Of a stretch of 64,000 bases of DNA, positions 1-8,873 are shown piece after piece (within the stretch, counting starts at the first letter, position 1; every line of letters begins with the position of its first letter). This DNA is from JAWPMT01 sp965227935 (lineage in GTDB: Bacteria; Bacteroidota; Bacteroidia; Cytophagales; Cyclobacteriaceae): NCBI GenBank assembly GCA_965227935.1, contig CBDDGS010000049.1, forward strand, positions 76,273 to 140,272, in the 5' to 3' direction. The notes beneath the pieces were generated by a model. The model was not told the DNA's origin, did not search any database, and was given only the letters and a program-made list of their open reading frames with translations. The position numbers were made by a program, and so were the translations under genes.

Positions 1-200
1 ATTGCTGAGTACCGGGATTACCGCAGTGAGGTCCGTCACCGTCAGAACATACCAGCTGAAGAACGGGTAGGAGAGACCAATACCGAATAATCCTATGGCG
101 AAAACCAGGTTGATCAGCAGGGCACTGGAAAATTTCTCGGATGATCTCTTCCCAGCCTGATAATAGCCAAGTCCAGGGCCGTCAAAAAGCAAGTTATGAA
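1..200 (-). pseudogene. partial membrane-protein reading frame at window edge, possibly frameshifted
   Basis: Read on the minus strand from about 200 down to 1, one frame stays open and encodes a strongly hydrophobic stretch (LLINLVFAIGLFGIGLSYPF followed by FSWYVLTVTDLTAVIPVLSN). This looks like one or two transmembrane segments of a permease, perhaps of the MFS type. No ATG starts this frame; it opens after a stop near 258. A second minus-strand frame with an ATG at 311 runs into a stop at 114, so the gene may be frameshifted or may start at a non-ATG codon. The rest lies outside the window. The family cannot be named safely. Confidence 0.3.
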
Positions 201-532
201 AATTGAGGTGTAAGGCACTGATCTGCCGATAAACGCGATGGTTTGACGGTTAGTGACCATCTGAATGCCTGAACTGGCCAAGCCAGGGACCGCCCCTTCC
301 GGTCGTTTCATATGTTCCAGAAACGCCTACCAAAAAATGACGCTATCTAGCAATTGGGATTGTCAAAGCTGATAAGGCCTGGAATTCCCGCTCCCTCTGC
401 TAGTTTTGCCTTGCCGTAGCAGAGTTACTGCACCCCCGGATGTCCTGGGAACGCCCACGAGCTGGCTAATCGACCGTTGTTGATAACAGGCCTATTAGAA
501 AACTAAGTATCTAGAAAATTGATCATTGGCCC

Positions 533-554
533 GACCCCCGCTTTTGAGGGGGGT
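533..554. promoter_or_regulatory. palindromic C-run/TTTTGA/G-run site, copy 1 (candidate operator)
   Basis: The sequence reads GACCCCCGCTTTTGAGGGGG plus GT. It lies 89 bases before the acyl-CoA dehydrogenase start. Near-identical palindromes occur upstream of the CoA-transferase, porin and second thiolase genes, with a weaker one before livG. No T-run follows this copy, so it is unlikely to be a terminator. The G-rich half-site resembles boxes bound by MalT-type regulators, and such a regulator is encoded in this cluster; that link is inference. In the rest of 312-642 I see no gene. Confidence 0.5.
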
Positions 555-642
555 GAAGCCAAAACGATTGAGATACGGTTAGAAATATCCAATAAACCCG
601 AGCTGCCAACGATAGCTCTCCCTTAGTTAGAAAGGCGATTTT

Positions 643-1788
643 ATGACCATGCAGATGACAGAAGAACAAAGAATGGCCACGGACGGCTTGAGGAAGGTTC
701 TCGACGCTGAGATTGAGCCAAAGTTGAGAGCCCACGGTGAAAAGTTTATTCCCAAAGAGATGATGAAGGGCTTCATCAAAACGTTGACAGAATATGGTCT
801 GATCAGAGCACCGTTCCCAGAACAGTGGGGGGGCTTAGAGATGGACTGGGTCACACATTTGCGCTTGTGGGAGGAGGTTGGTGTTAGTGCAATCGATCTG
901 GCGCTACCAATCCTTATCAATGTTTCCGGCGCAGACATGTTAATCAGAAATGCTTCTGATTCCGTGAAGGAAAAATATGTCCCTGGACTGCTCTCTGGTG
1001 AAGTTTTCATAAGCATGGGGATATCTGAGCCTGACGTCGGTTCGGACGTTGCTGCTGCAAAGACGCGTGCAGTCCGTGATGGGGATTATTGGGTCATTAA
1101 TGGAGAGAAAACGTGGATTTCCAATGGAGAGCATATGGATATCTTCGTATGCACCTGTAAGACCGGCGAAGGCGAATTGACACACATCCTTATCGAGGCA
1201 GATACGCCGGGCCTCGAAGTGCGTGGCATTCCTAAAATGGCGTTGAACGGACAATCAACCTCTCAAATTTTCCTCGCGGATGTACGCGTACCCGTCGAGA
1301 ACACTGTCGGGGAGGTCGGGCAGGGATTAAAGAACACGCTAGTAACCTTTGAGCGTGCCCGGTGTCACATGGCCGCGTGGGGCTATTCGATTGCACGGCG
1401 GGCGATGGAAGAGTCAATTAAATACAGTCAAACCCGATCTCAACATGGGAAATTGATTGCAGGTCATCAGCTGATTGCAGAGAAAATTGCCAACATGGCT
1501 ACGCAGATTGATGCCGCTCGATTACTTACGCTCAGGGCAGCAGAAATGATTGATCAAGGTTTGCGGTGTGACAAAGAGTGTGCGATGGCAAAGTGGTTTA
1601 GCACAGAAATCGCGGTAAAAGCCTGTCGAGATGCGGTCCAGATCCACGGCGGTAATGGTGTTACTAAAGAGTTCATCGTAGAGCGACTAGCGAGGGAAGC
1701 AATAATTGGCCCTATTCCAGATGGAACGACTGAAATCCAAAAGCTGTTAATCGCCCGATCACTAACTGGTGTCCCGGCCTTCAGTTAA
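643..1788 (+). CDS. acyl-CoA dehydrogenase
   Basis: An FAD-dependent acyl-CoA dehydrogenase of 381 residues, the usual length for the family. It would introduce the alpha-beta double bond into an acyl-CoA in the first step of beta-oxidation-like catabolism. The N-terminal helical domain, the middle beta domain (MGISEPDVGSD, then GEKTWISNG) and the C-terminal flavin domain (QIHGGNGVTKE) are all present. At the C-terminal active-site loop the usual tyrosine-glutamate-glycine-threonine is replaced by PDGTTEIQ, so Asp may stand in for the catalytic Glu. The start has a weak AAAGG ribosome site; ATG 649 is an alternative. It is the first gene of a set with an enoyl-CoA hydratase and an SDR, and lies downstream of the palindromic site at 533. 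Confidence 0.9.
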   Translation: MTMQMTEEQRMATDGLRKVLDAEIEPKLRAHGEKFIPKEMMKGFIKTLTEYGLIRAPFPEQWGGLEMDWVTHLRLWEEVGVSAIDLALPILINVSGADMLIRNASDSVKEKYVPGLLSGEVFISMGISEPDVGSDVAAAKTRAVRDGDYWVINGEKTWISNGEHMDIFVCTCKTGEGELTHILIEADTPGLEVRGIPKMALNGQSTSQIFLADVRVPVENTVGEVGQGLKNTLVTFERARCHMAAWGYSIARRAMEESIKYSQTRSQHGKLIAGHQLIAEKIANMATQIDAARLLTLRAAEMIDQGLRCDKECAMAKWFSTEIAVKACRDAVQIHGGNGVTKEFIVERLAREAIIGPIPDGTTEIQKLLIARSLTGVPAFS

Positions 1789-1826
1789 AAAGCCACCAAA
1801 ACAAGATGACTTGGCGAGGTAATCAA

Positions 1827-2615
1827 ATGACGAACAGTGCCTTACTTTATGAGCAATCTGGGCCCGTTGGGTGGATTAATCTAAACCGCCCGAATGAAAT
1901 GAACGCGATCAATCTGCAGATGCTGGATGAGTTTGAAGAGATTTTGCCCAGGATCGCTAATGATGATGCCGTAAAAGTCATTGTTTTGACTGGAAAGGGG
2001 AGAGCCTTTTGCGCCGGAGCAGATCTGAAAGAGATCCTTCATTCTGCTCGCTTACAACCCGGAGAAGCGGATTTTATCGATCGATTGACTGAGCGCGTTT
2101 TGAATGTACTTCGTGACTTCCCTAAGCCGGTAATCGCGGCCTTGAACGGCATAACGATGGCTGGAGGCCTTGAAACCGCCATGTGTGCGGACATCGTGGT
2201 TGCGGCTGATTGCGCAAGAATCGGAGACGCGCACGCCAATTACGGCGTATACCCTGGAGCTGGCGGCGCAGCAGTTTTGCCAAGAATCATTCCCCTTAAC
2301 GTAGCGAAATTTCTGCTTTTCACCGGTAGCACCCTTTCTGCAGAAGAAATGAAAATTTACGGATTCGTGAATCAAGTGGTCGATCTTAATTCCCTGCGAG
2401 CTGAAACACAAAGGATTGCAGAGCTAATCGCAGAGAAAAGCCCAATTGCGCTTCAACGTATGAAAACTGTGGCGAATGAAACAGGAAACAAGGCCCTTAA
2501 CGCTGCGTTGGAGCATGAACAGGTACTCTTCCGACGCCACATGCGTTCATATGACGCTATGGAAGGCCTTAATGCATTTAGTGAAAAGCGAAGGCCTCAA
2601 TTCAAAGGTTACTAG
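1827..2615 (+). CDS. enoyl-CoA hydratase/isomerase family protein
   Basis: A crotonase-fold protein of 262 residues. It probably hydrates the enoyl-CoA made by the upstream dehydrogenase. The signature is visible: GRAFCAGADLKE for the oxyanion hole and GGLETAMCADIVVAAD followed by YGVYPGAGGAAVLPR. The first catalytic Glu (in GGLE) is kept, but the position that normally holds the second Glu appears to be His (IGDAHANYG). The activity could therefore be isomerase- or hydrolase-like instead of a classical hydratase. I chose ATG 1827 because GAGGT lies just upstream; an in-frame ATG at 1806 has no ribosome site. Confidence 0.88.
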   Translation: MTNSALLYEQSGPVGWINLNRPNEMNAINLQMLDEFEEILPRIANDDAVKVIVLTGKGRAFCAGADLKEILHSARLQPGEADFIDRLTERVLNVLRDFPKPVIAALNGITMAGGLETAMCADIVVAADCARIGDAHANYGVYPGAGGAAVLPRIIPLNVAKFLLFTGSTLSAEEMKIYGFVNQVVDLNSLRAETQRIAELIAEKSPIALQRMKTVANETGNKALNAALEHEQVLFRRHMRSYDAMEGLNAFSEKRRPQFKGY

Positions 2616-2654
2616 GTCGCATTTAGGTCTCAAATATTCAAACAGGAGTAGATC

Positions 2655-3431
2655 ATGAATTTGGAAAATAAAGTAGTTGTGATTAGCGGAGGTGCATCGG
2701 GTCTAGGGCTAGCAACTGCGCGCTATCTTGTGAAAAAGAAAAAGGCAAAGGTCGCTTTGCTCGATATGAACCGAGAAGCCGGACTGAATGCTGTGGAAGA
2801 GCTCGGTGATGAAAACGCGATTTTTATAGCCACTGATGTCACCGAAGAAAATGATGTGGATGCCGCAATTAGCGCAACGATCCAAAAATTTGGCGCAATC
2901 CATGTGGACATAAATGCGGCAGGGATTGTAGCCCCAAAAAAGATTCTCGATAAAAATGGAATTGCGGGCTCGATCAATAATTTTAGGAATGTAATAAACG
3001 TCAATCTAGTGGGCCTCTATACAGTAATGGCTAAGTGTGCAGAAAAGATGGCACTGAATGAACCGGATCAAGATGGTGAACGGGGCGTCATTATTAACGT
3101 TTCATCGGGCGCTGCTTGGGAGGGACAGCTTGGACAGTGCGCTTATGGCGCTTCTAAGTCCGGGGTTAACGGAATCAATATTCCAGCAGCACGTGAACTA
3201 GGTTCAATCGGTGTTCGGGTCAATTCGATTGCCCCAGGATTATTCGCAACTCCGATGGTAGATGCGCTGGATTCAAAGGTGAAAAATGCCTTGATCGAAA
3301 TGTGCGAAGCACCGAAACGGATGGGTAATGTTGATGAGTTTGCTTCAGCCTGCGCATTTCTAGTTGAAAATGGATATATGAATGGTCGCTATATCCGTCT
3401 TGATGCTGCAACAGTTATGCAGGCGAAATAG
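2655..3431 (+). CDS. short-chain dehydrogenase, 3-hydroxyacyl-CoA dehydrogenase type II-like
   Basis: A classical SDR of 258 residues. The N-terminal NAD-binding motif is GGASGLGLATA and the acidic residue after beta-2 (LLDMN) favours NAD over NADP. The catalytic Ser lies in INVSSGAA and the Tyr/Lys pair in YGASKSG. Overall form (AYGASK, GIRVNSIAPG-like GVRVNSIAPGLFATPM) matches HSD10-type 3-hydroxyacyl-CoA dehydrogenases. It would oxidise the 3-hydroxyacyl-CoA produced by the preceding hydratase. The start has an AGGAG ribosome site. A strong terminator follows, so the first three genes probably form one transcription unit. Confidence 0.87.
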   Translation: MNLENKVVVISGGASGLGLATARYLVKKKKAKVALLDMNREAGLNAVEELGDENAIFIATDVTEENDVDAAISATIQKFGAIHVDINAAGIVAPKKILDKNGIAGSINNFRNVINVNLVGLYTVMAKCAEKMALNEPDQDGERGVIINVSSGAAWEGQLGQCAYGASKSGVNGINIPAARELGSIGVRVNSIAPGLFATPMVDALDSKVKNALIEMCEAPKRMGNVDEFASACAFLVENGYMNGRYIRLDAATVMQAK

Positions 3432-3454
3432 CGGAAAAAGGATGTGTCCCTTTA

Positions 3455-3480
3455 GCCCTCCAAAATGGAGGGCTCTTTTT
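3455..3480 (+). terminator. rho-independent terminator after the SDR gene
   Basis: The inverted repeat AGCCCTCC-aaaa-TGGAGGGCT is followed by a T-run 24 bases after the SDR stop codon. It separates the first catabolic transcription unit from the hydrolase gene. Confidence 0.85.
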
Positions 3481-3523
3481 AAATTAATTAAATAAAATTT
3501 AACAGTTCATTGAGGGATAAATT

Positions 3524-4585
3524 GTGCATACCACCAATAGAAGCGTTGCTCAGGGAAACATAATAAATATAGCTCCTCCTAAATTTGGAGAGCTGGTTTC
3601 TATCAGTGATGGTCTGCTCTGGACAAGGCTTACAATTCCCTCAAAGCTTGATCATATAAATATCTATCTGATTAAAGATAAAGGCGGTTGGTTTGCCATT
3701 GATAGTGGCCCAAGTTCGGATGCTAATCGGGAAATTTGGGAAGAAATAGTACAAAAACTACCTGAGCCAAAAAAGCTCACTGGATTGTTGGTTACACACT
3801 GTCATCCTGACCATATTGGCCTCTCTGGCTGGATTCAGCAACATTTCCAAGTTCCAGTCTATGTCTCCGAGAATGAAATTTCCAAAGCCAGGCGTGACGA
3901 GTTTAGCAGGTTATCCAGTGACCATGAAAAGGATGACTTTTTCTATAGAAATTTGGGGGTTTCGAATACAGAAATACCTGAGTTAAAGAAATACGCAAGA
4001 GTAATGGATAAACTTTATGGTCCGCTCCCAGAGAAAGTAAAAATAATTGAAAAAGGCGATTCTATAATTATAGGCGAAAATAATTGGGATATTTGGTCCG
4101 GATCTGGTCATTCCGTTGAGCATATATGTCTTAAAAACGACAAGCTAGGAATATTTATCTCTGGGGACCAAGTGCTTCCAGGCATAACGCCTCATGTAGG
4201 TACGAATATAATAAGCTTAAATGACAATCCTATAAAAAAATGGCTCGAAAGCTTAACTGATCTAAAGTCATGGGTTAACCCAGATTATTTAGTTTTACCA
4301 GCGCATGAAAGGATATTTTTCAATGCAATAGTTAGGGTTGACGTGATTTTAGAGCATCATCACAACCTGTTAAGAAAGTTAATTCGAAAGCTTGATCAAT
4401 GGCTAACTACAGATGAATTGATATCTTTTGTAGGTTGGGGCGCGGTGAAAGGTTTCGGTCGCTGCCTCGCACTTGAGGAAACATTTGCACATTTAATTTT
4501 TCTGGTCAATTCGGGAGAAGTAAAGGTTCAGAAAAACGAGTCTTCTGACGCTATAGAGTTTCGCTCAATTTTAGTTGAAAAATAG
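3524..4585 (+). CDS. metallo-beta-lactamase-fold hydrolase
   Basis: An MBL-fold protein of 353 residues. The metal-binding motif THCHPDHIG is clear, and further ligands are likely at GSGHSVEH, SGDQVLP and LPAHE. It is glyoxalase II-like with a C-terminal helical extension. In acyl-CoA clusters such proteins often act as thioesterases or lactone/ester hydrolases; the substrate here is unknown. The start is a GTG with GAGGG 8 bases upstream. The gene is visibly more AT-rich than the first operon, which suggests a separate origin. No palindromic site precedes it. Confidence 0.82.
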   Translation: MHTTNRSVAQGNIINIAPPKFGELVSISDGLLWTRLTIPSKLDHINIYLIKDKGGWFAIDSGPSSDANREIWEEIVQKLPEPKKLTGLLVTHCHPDHIGLSGWIQQHFQVPVYVSENEISKARRDEFSRLSSDHEKDDFFYRNLGVSNTEIPELKKYARVMDKLYGPLPEKVKIIEKGDSIIIGENNWDIWSGSGHSVEHICLKNDKLGIFISGDQVLPGITPHVGTNIISLNDNPIKKWLESLTDLKSWVNPDYLVLPAHERIFFNAIVRVDVILEHHHNLLRKLIRKLDQWLTTDELISFVGWGAVKGFGRCLALEETFAHLIFLVNSGEVKVQKNESSDAIEFRSILVEK

Positions 4586-4664
4586 TTATTTTACTGTTTT
4601 CAATTAAATAATGGCCTGAGACCATAGCTTATATAAAAATAAGTCCTAACAAGTGAGGAATTTT

Positions 4665-6227
4665 ATGAAAATTAATTTTAGTAATCACATGGAAAATTTG
4701 GCAAATCGATATGGTGAATGTGAAGCTATTGTAAATATTGAGCGTGATAGGCGCTACAGCTTCGCAGAGTTTCATGCACTGACTAATAGAATTGTAAACA
4801 TGATGACGTCGTTAGGGCTAGGTGCCGGTGATAGGTTCGTTAATATTTTGGATAACGACAATCTTTCGTTACTTCACGCTCCTACTATTTTTAAAGGTTG
4901 TGTGACCGGAGCTTTTACAAACTTTAGAGATTCCTTGGAAGAACATACTTGGCAAGTTGAAGCGTCTGGTGCCAAGGTGGCGTTTATTGAAAATGAGCTC
5001 CTCGACTCTCATTACAAGATGCTACGAGATAGAGATGTTACTGTGATTGTAATGGATGAGCCTAAAGAAAGTCTTGATGGTGTTTTCTATTTCTGGGATT
5101 TGGTCAACAAGGCCTCGGATCATAATCCAGATATAGTTGTTGATGACAGAGAACATTGCGCAATAATTCGGTTTACAGGAGGTACAACAGGTAAGGGTAA
5201 GCCAGCAATGTACAGCATTGATAACTGGCTTAGCTGTCGTGACACAGCATTTGCCTTGCAAGATAAGGATGCATGGATCAGAAATCCCAGATGCATTCAT
5301 ATTGCACCAATAAGTCACGGGAGTGGTATGTTATTTTTGCCAACGTTGTATTCTGGTGGTTGCACCATTACACAAAATGAAGCTGACTTGGAACTATACT
5401 GCAAAAATATTGAAAAAGAAAAAGCGACGCTCACGTTTCTTGTTCCGACGATACTTTATCGTATGCTTGAGATCGATTCAGATTTGAGTTCTCTGAAGTT
5501 CGTGATCTATGGCGCCGCGCCTATGAGTCCCGGAAAGCTTAAACAGTTGCAAGCAAAACTTGGTAATATTTTTGTTCAGTGTTATGGCTCTACCGAACAT
5601 TTTGGTTTTGCATCGAACATGGGGACGAGTCAGCATTTGATTAATAGAGAAGAAGATGAGGTTAGGCTTAGTTCAGCTGGGCAGCCGACCCCTGGCGTTG
5701 AATGCATAATCGTGAACGAAAAGGGTGAGAAGGTCCAGAAGGGAGAAACCGGTGAGATTTGGGTACGTTCCCGAAGTATATGTCTCGGATATTTAAATGC
5801 TCCTGAGCAAACTGGGGCTGAGTTTAAGGACGGATTTTGGAAGTCGGGCGACCTTGGTTATATGGATGATGAAGGATTTATTTACTTGGTTGACCGGAAA
5901 AAAGATATGATTATTTCAGGTGGCTTTAACGTTTATGCTAATGAAGTCGAAGCGGCACTTAATAGCCACCCTTCAATTTTAATGTCGGCAGTTGTTGGTA
6001 TCCCGCATGAAGAGTGGGGCGAGGCGGTTCATGCTGAGGTTACTTTACGCGAAGGTTGTGATGTAGGCGAAGATGAATTAGTTGCGCATGTTAAAGGTCT
6101 GATCGGTGGATACAAAGCGCCAAAATCTCTAAAGATTGTCGATCAGCTTCCTACTAGTGTGGTTGGTAAGGTCTTACGCAGGAAAGTGCGTGAAAAATAC
6201 TGGAAAGGTGAACGGAAAATTTCGTAA
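4665..6227 (+). CDS. acyl-CoA synthetase (AMP-dependent ligase)
   Basis: An ANL-superfamily adenylate-forming ligase of 520 residues that would activate the pathway's carboxylic acid with ATP and CoA. Motifs appear in order: the phosphate loop FTGGTTGKGKP, the adenine-binding YGSTEHFGF, the SGDLGYMDDEGF aspartate loop, the hinge DRKKDMIISGGFNVYANE and the C-terminal lysine in GKVLRRKVRE. ATG 4665 is preferred because GAGG sits just upstream; GTG 4653 is in frame but overlaps that site. The gene is AT-rich like the preceding hydrolase gene. It is the only ligase in the window. Confidence 0.9.
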   Translation: MKINFSNHMENLANRYGECEAIVNIERDRRYSFAEFHALTNRIVNMMTSLGLGAGDRFVNILDNDNLSLLHAPTIFKGCVTGAFTNFRDSLEEHTWQVEASGAKVAFIENELLDSHYKMLRDRDVTVIVMDEPKESLDGVFYFWDLVNKASDHNPDIVVDDREHCAIIRFTGGTTGKGKPAMYSIDNWLSCRDTAFALQDKDAWIRNPRCIHIAPISHGSGMLFLPTLYSGGCTITQNEADLELYCKNIEKEKATLTFLVPTILYRMLEIDSDLSSLKFVIYGAAPMSPGKLKQLQAKLGNIFVQCYGSTEHFGFASNMGTSQHLINREEDEVRLSSAGQPTPGVECIIVNEKGEKVQKGETGEIWVRSRSICLGYLNAPEQTGAEFKDGFWKSGDLGYMDDEGFIYLVDRKKDMIISGGFNVYANEVEAALNSHPSILMSAVVGIPHEEWGEAVHAEVTLREGCDVGEDELVAHVKGLIGGYKAPKSLKIVDQLPTSVVGKVLRRKVREKYWKGERKIS

Positions 6228-6309
6228 TAGCAAGGTAAAAAAGTCATAAATCATAGTGACAATAAATGTCAAATTTCTGATTTAAAAGTTATAATCTCGG
6301 AGAAGTATA

Positions 6310-7548
6310 ATGGAAGATATTTTTGTCGCCGGCGTTGGTATGACAAAATTTGGTCGTCATTTTGATCATAGTTATAAGGAACTCGCGAGAGAGGCGATCG
6401 AGCAGGCGCTTACTGATGCTGGAGCTAGCAAGGCTGATGTAAAGCAAGCATTTTTCGCCTCTTGCGTTATCGGTTTAATGCATGATCAACATATGATTCC
6501 TGGTCACGTTGCTTTGAGGTCGATGGGATTTGAGGGCATTCCTATCTTTAACCTTGAGGGGGCTTGCGCATCTGCTAGCACAGCCCTTCATTTGGCCGAG
6601 AACGCTATTAGGAGCGGGTCTTGTGACATCGCAATTGCTGTGGGCGTGGAAAAAATGAACAGCCCTGATAAGGCAAAAATGTTTTCGGCGTTTGACTCTG
6701 CTTGGGATGTTGAAACCGTGAGTGATAACCGGGACATCCTCTTAAAGATGGGGGAGGGAGTCGAATGCCCGGAGGGCTCTCAGTCCCCTAGACCATATTC
6801 CATGTTTATGGATGTGTATGCAGCGTTCTCCCGTTTCCATATGAAAACATTCGGAACGACCCAAAGACAAATCGCTGCTGTATCAGCAAAAAACCATCGA
6901 CACTCTGTTCATAATCCTCTCTCGCAGTATCAGGTTGCGTATACTATCGAAGAGGTTTTGGCTGCACCGCCTATTACCTACCCACTTACATTGCCGATGT
7001 GCGCTCCGATTTCGGATGGCGCGGCGGCTGCGGTTTTGTGTAGCGCCGCGGGGCTAAAGAGGCTTAAGGGAGACAGCTCAAGAGCCATTAGGCTGCTTGC
7101 CAGTGTTGTGCGATCGAGCTCAGATAGAAGTTTCGATGATTTTGAAAATCACCTAACTGCTTTAGCTGCTAAAGATGCTTATGAAAAGGCTGGCGTTGCT
7201 CCAACCGATGTTGACGTAGCCGAGGTTCACGATGCGACTGCGATGGGGGAAATAATACAGGCAGAGAATCTCCAGCTAGCGCCATACGGTGGGGCTGGGT
7301 GGGCTGCTGAAGCTGGCGAGTTCACTGTAGGAGGCCGAATTCCCATCAATCCATCGGGGGGTCTGGAATCCAAAGGGCACCCGATTGGCGCAACCGGAAT
7401 CGGGCAAGTTTATGAGCTAGTGACTCAATTGAGAGGCGAGGCTGGAAAAAGGCAAGTCGAAGATGCTCAAATCGCCATTCAAGAAAATGGCGGCGGCATT
7501 TACGGAGTTGAGGAAGCTACAGCTGTAGTAAATATTTTTTCTAAATAG
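6310..7548 (+). CDS. thiolase, SCP2/SCP-x type
   Basis: A thiolase-superfamily protein of 412 residues, likely the beta-ketothiolase that ends a round of chain shortening. The nucleophilic Cys lies in GACASASTALHLA. The His motif is in EVHDATAMGE and the C-terminal glycine-rich block is NPSGGLESKGHPIGATG. It ends in ENGGGIYGVEEATAVV, typical of the lipid-transfer/SCP2 branch, which often works on branched or ring-containing acyl chains. The ribosome site is GGAG. Unlike many relatives it has no neighbouring OB-fold (DUF35) partner in the window. Confidence 0.87.
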   Translation: MEDIFVAGVGMTKFGRHFDHSYKELAREAIEQALTDAGASKADVKQAFFASCVIGLMHDQHMIPGHVALRSMGFEGIPIFNLEGACASASTALHLAENAIRSGSCDIAIAVGVEKMNSPDKAKMFSAFDSAWDVETVSDNRDILLKMGEGVECPEGSQSPRPYSMFMDVYAAFSRFHMKTFGTTQRQIAAVSAKNHRHSVHNPLSQYQVAYTIEEVLAAPPITYPLTLPMCAPISDGAAAAVLCSAAGLKRLKGDSSRAIRLLASVVRSSSDRSFDDFENHLTALAAKDAYEKAGVAPTDVDVAEVHDATAMGEIIQAENLQLAPYGGAGWAAEAGEFTVGGRIPINPSGGLESKGHPIGATGIGQVYELVTQLRGEAGKRQVEDAQIAIQENGGGIYGVEEATAVVNIFSK

Positions 7549-7763
7549 TACAAGGTTAGCATGGGCCATGTCGGGGCGCATATAAAGTGTCCCGCCATGG
7601 CAACTCAAGCTTTTCGACCTGTTGGCTCAATGGATCAATTGGATTATTTGAGCCTGAAACTTTTGTGTTGTCGTTCCTCAACTCTAAAGGGTGATTTAGT
7701 GCGCCGTCTGATTAATGTGATCTATGATTGAAGTTTCTCTGTCAGTAAGAGAAGTATTCGATT

Positions 7764-8831
7764 GTGCCCATGCCGATAGCACCATTTAATCTGACCCTAA
7801 ACGATCAATTGAAACCCCATGGCAGGTGCCGAGCCAGCACTTTGATCAAACGCCTAGTTCATCGTGTCAGTCTTCATTTTATAGGGAATGCGTGCGAGAC
7901 GGTCCAAGGGATATCAAACTTGCTTCAGGTTAACACTCAAATGGTATTCAAGTGGCGTAAGCGCTACAGTGTGCGAGATTTTAAAGGGTTTTATGATTCC
8001 CCGCCCCTGAGCCAGCACCGAAAACTGAACCGTGCAGACGTCAAAATTTATGAGCACACGGTTCATCAGGTTCCGATACAAGCCTTGCATTGGAGTATCA
8101 GCCTCATGCGAACATGCCGGGGGGGCGTGTTGGCAAGTGCATCAGCTGAAGAATGCGTTAAATTTGAAGCCGCAACGGTTCATTACGTTAAAATCACGAA
8201 TAATCCGTATTTTTTCGAGAAAGTTTGCGACATTGTCAGCCTTTATCTGAATCCGCCGGACAATGCGCTGGTCCTCTTTGTTGATGAAAAGACCCAAATT
8301 CAGACGTTCGATCGAACACACCCAAATCTACAGCTCAAGCCAGGCCAAGTTGAGCGTCATACGTACGATTACAAGCAACATAGCACGACAAGCCTTTACG
8401 CGGACTTCAACATTTTGACGGGTGAAGTTATTGGCTGTGTCACCCAGAGTCATCACGCCTTGGAATTTTTAGATGTTTTAAGACAGATTGATTGGGAAGC
8501 CCCGCAGGATCTGCAGCTGTATGTCATCCTAAATAGCTACTCTTCTCACAACACCTCGGAGGTCAAAGCCTGGCTCGCCAAGAATCCTCGGTTCAAGGTG
8601 CATTTCAGCCCAACCAGCGCGTCGTGGTTGAATGGGGTTGAGAAGTGGTTTGTTCAACTGGAACGGCGCGCACTTTATCGAGGCAATTTAACCAGCGTTG
8701 GTGAATCGAAGTCAGGGATTAAGAAGTGTTTCAAGGTTCACAACGAAAAACTGGCCAAGCCCTTCCGGTGGAATAAAACTACTGCACACGATTGTATCAT
8801 TGGCATGGGCAAGTTTGCGCTTAATCGATAA
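7764..8831 (+). pseudogene. decayed IS630-family transposase gene
   Basis: The frame is open for 355 codons, but the protein looks broken. The C-terminal half is clearly an IS630 DDE transposase: LFVDEKTQIQ, HDYK-like TYDYKQHSTT, LTGEVIG and WLNGVEKWF. The second catalytic position normally reads Leu-Asp-Asn-x-x-x-His but is VILNSYSSH here, with Asp replaced by Asn. Between about 8105 and 8205 the expected linker sequence (EHAG..., NALNLKPQRFITLK) is found one frame over, after which the original frame resumes. Two compensating frameshifts therefore explain why the frame stays open. Probably inactive. Its stop is 42 bases from the regulator's start. Confidence 0.75.
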
Positions 8832-8873
8832 TAAGCGTGTAAATTTAATAGGCGCTATATTTGGTGGGCTGGA

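Noticed and set aside
7593..7730. A 44-codon frame (MATQAFRPVGSMDQLDYLSL) between thiolase and IS630 remnant
   Set aside because: Could be the start of a gene cut off by the IS insertion, but no family is recognisable and the ribosome site is poor.
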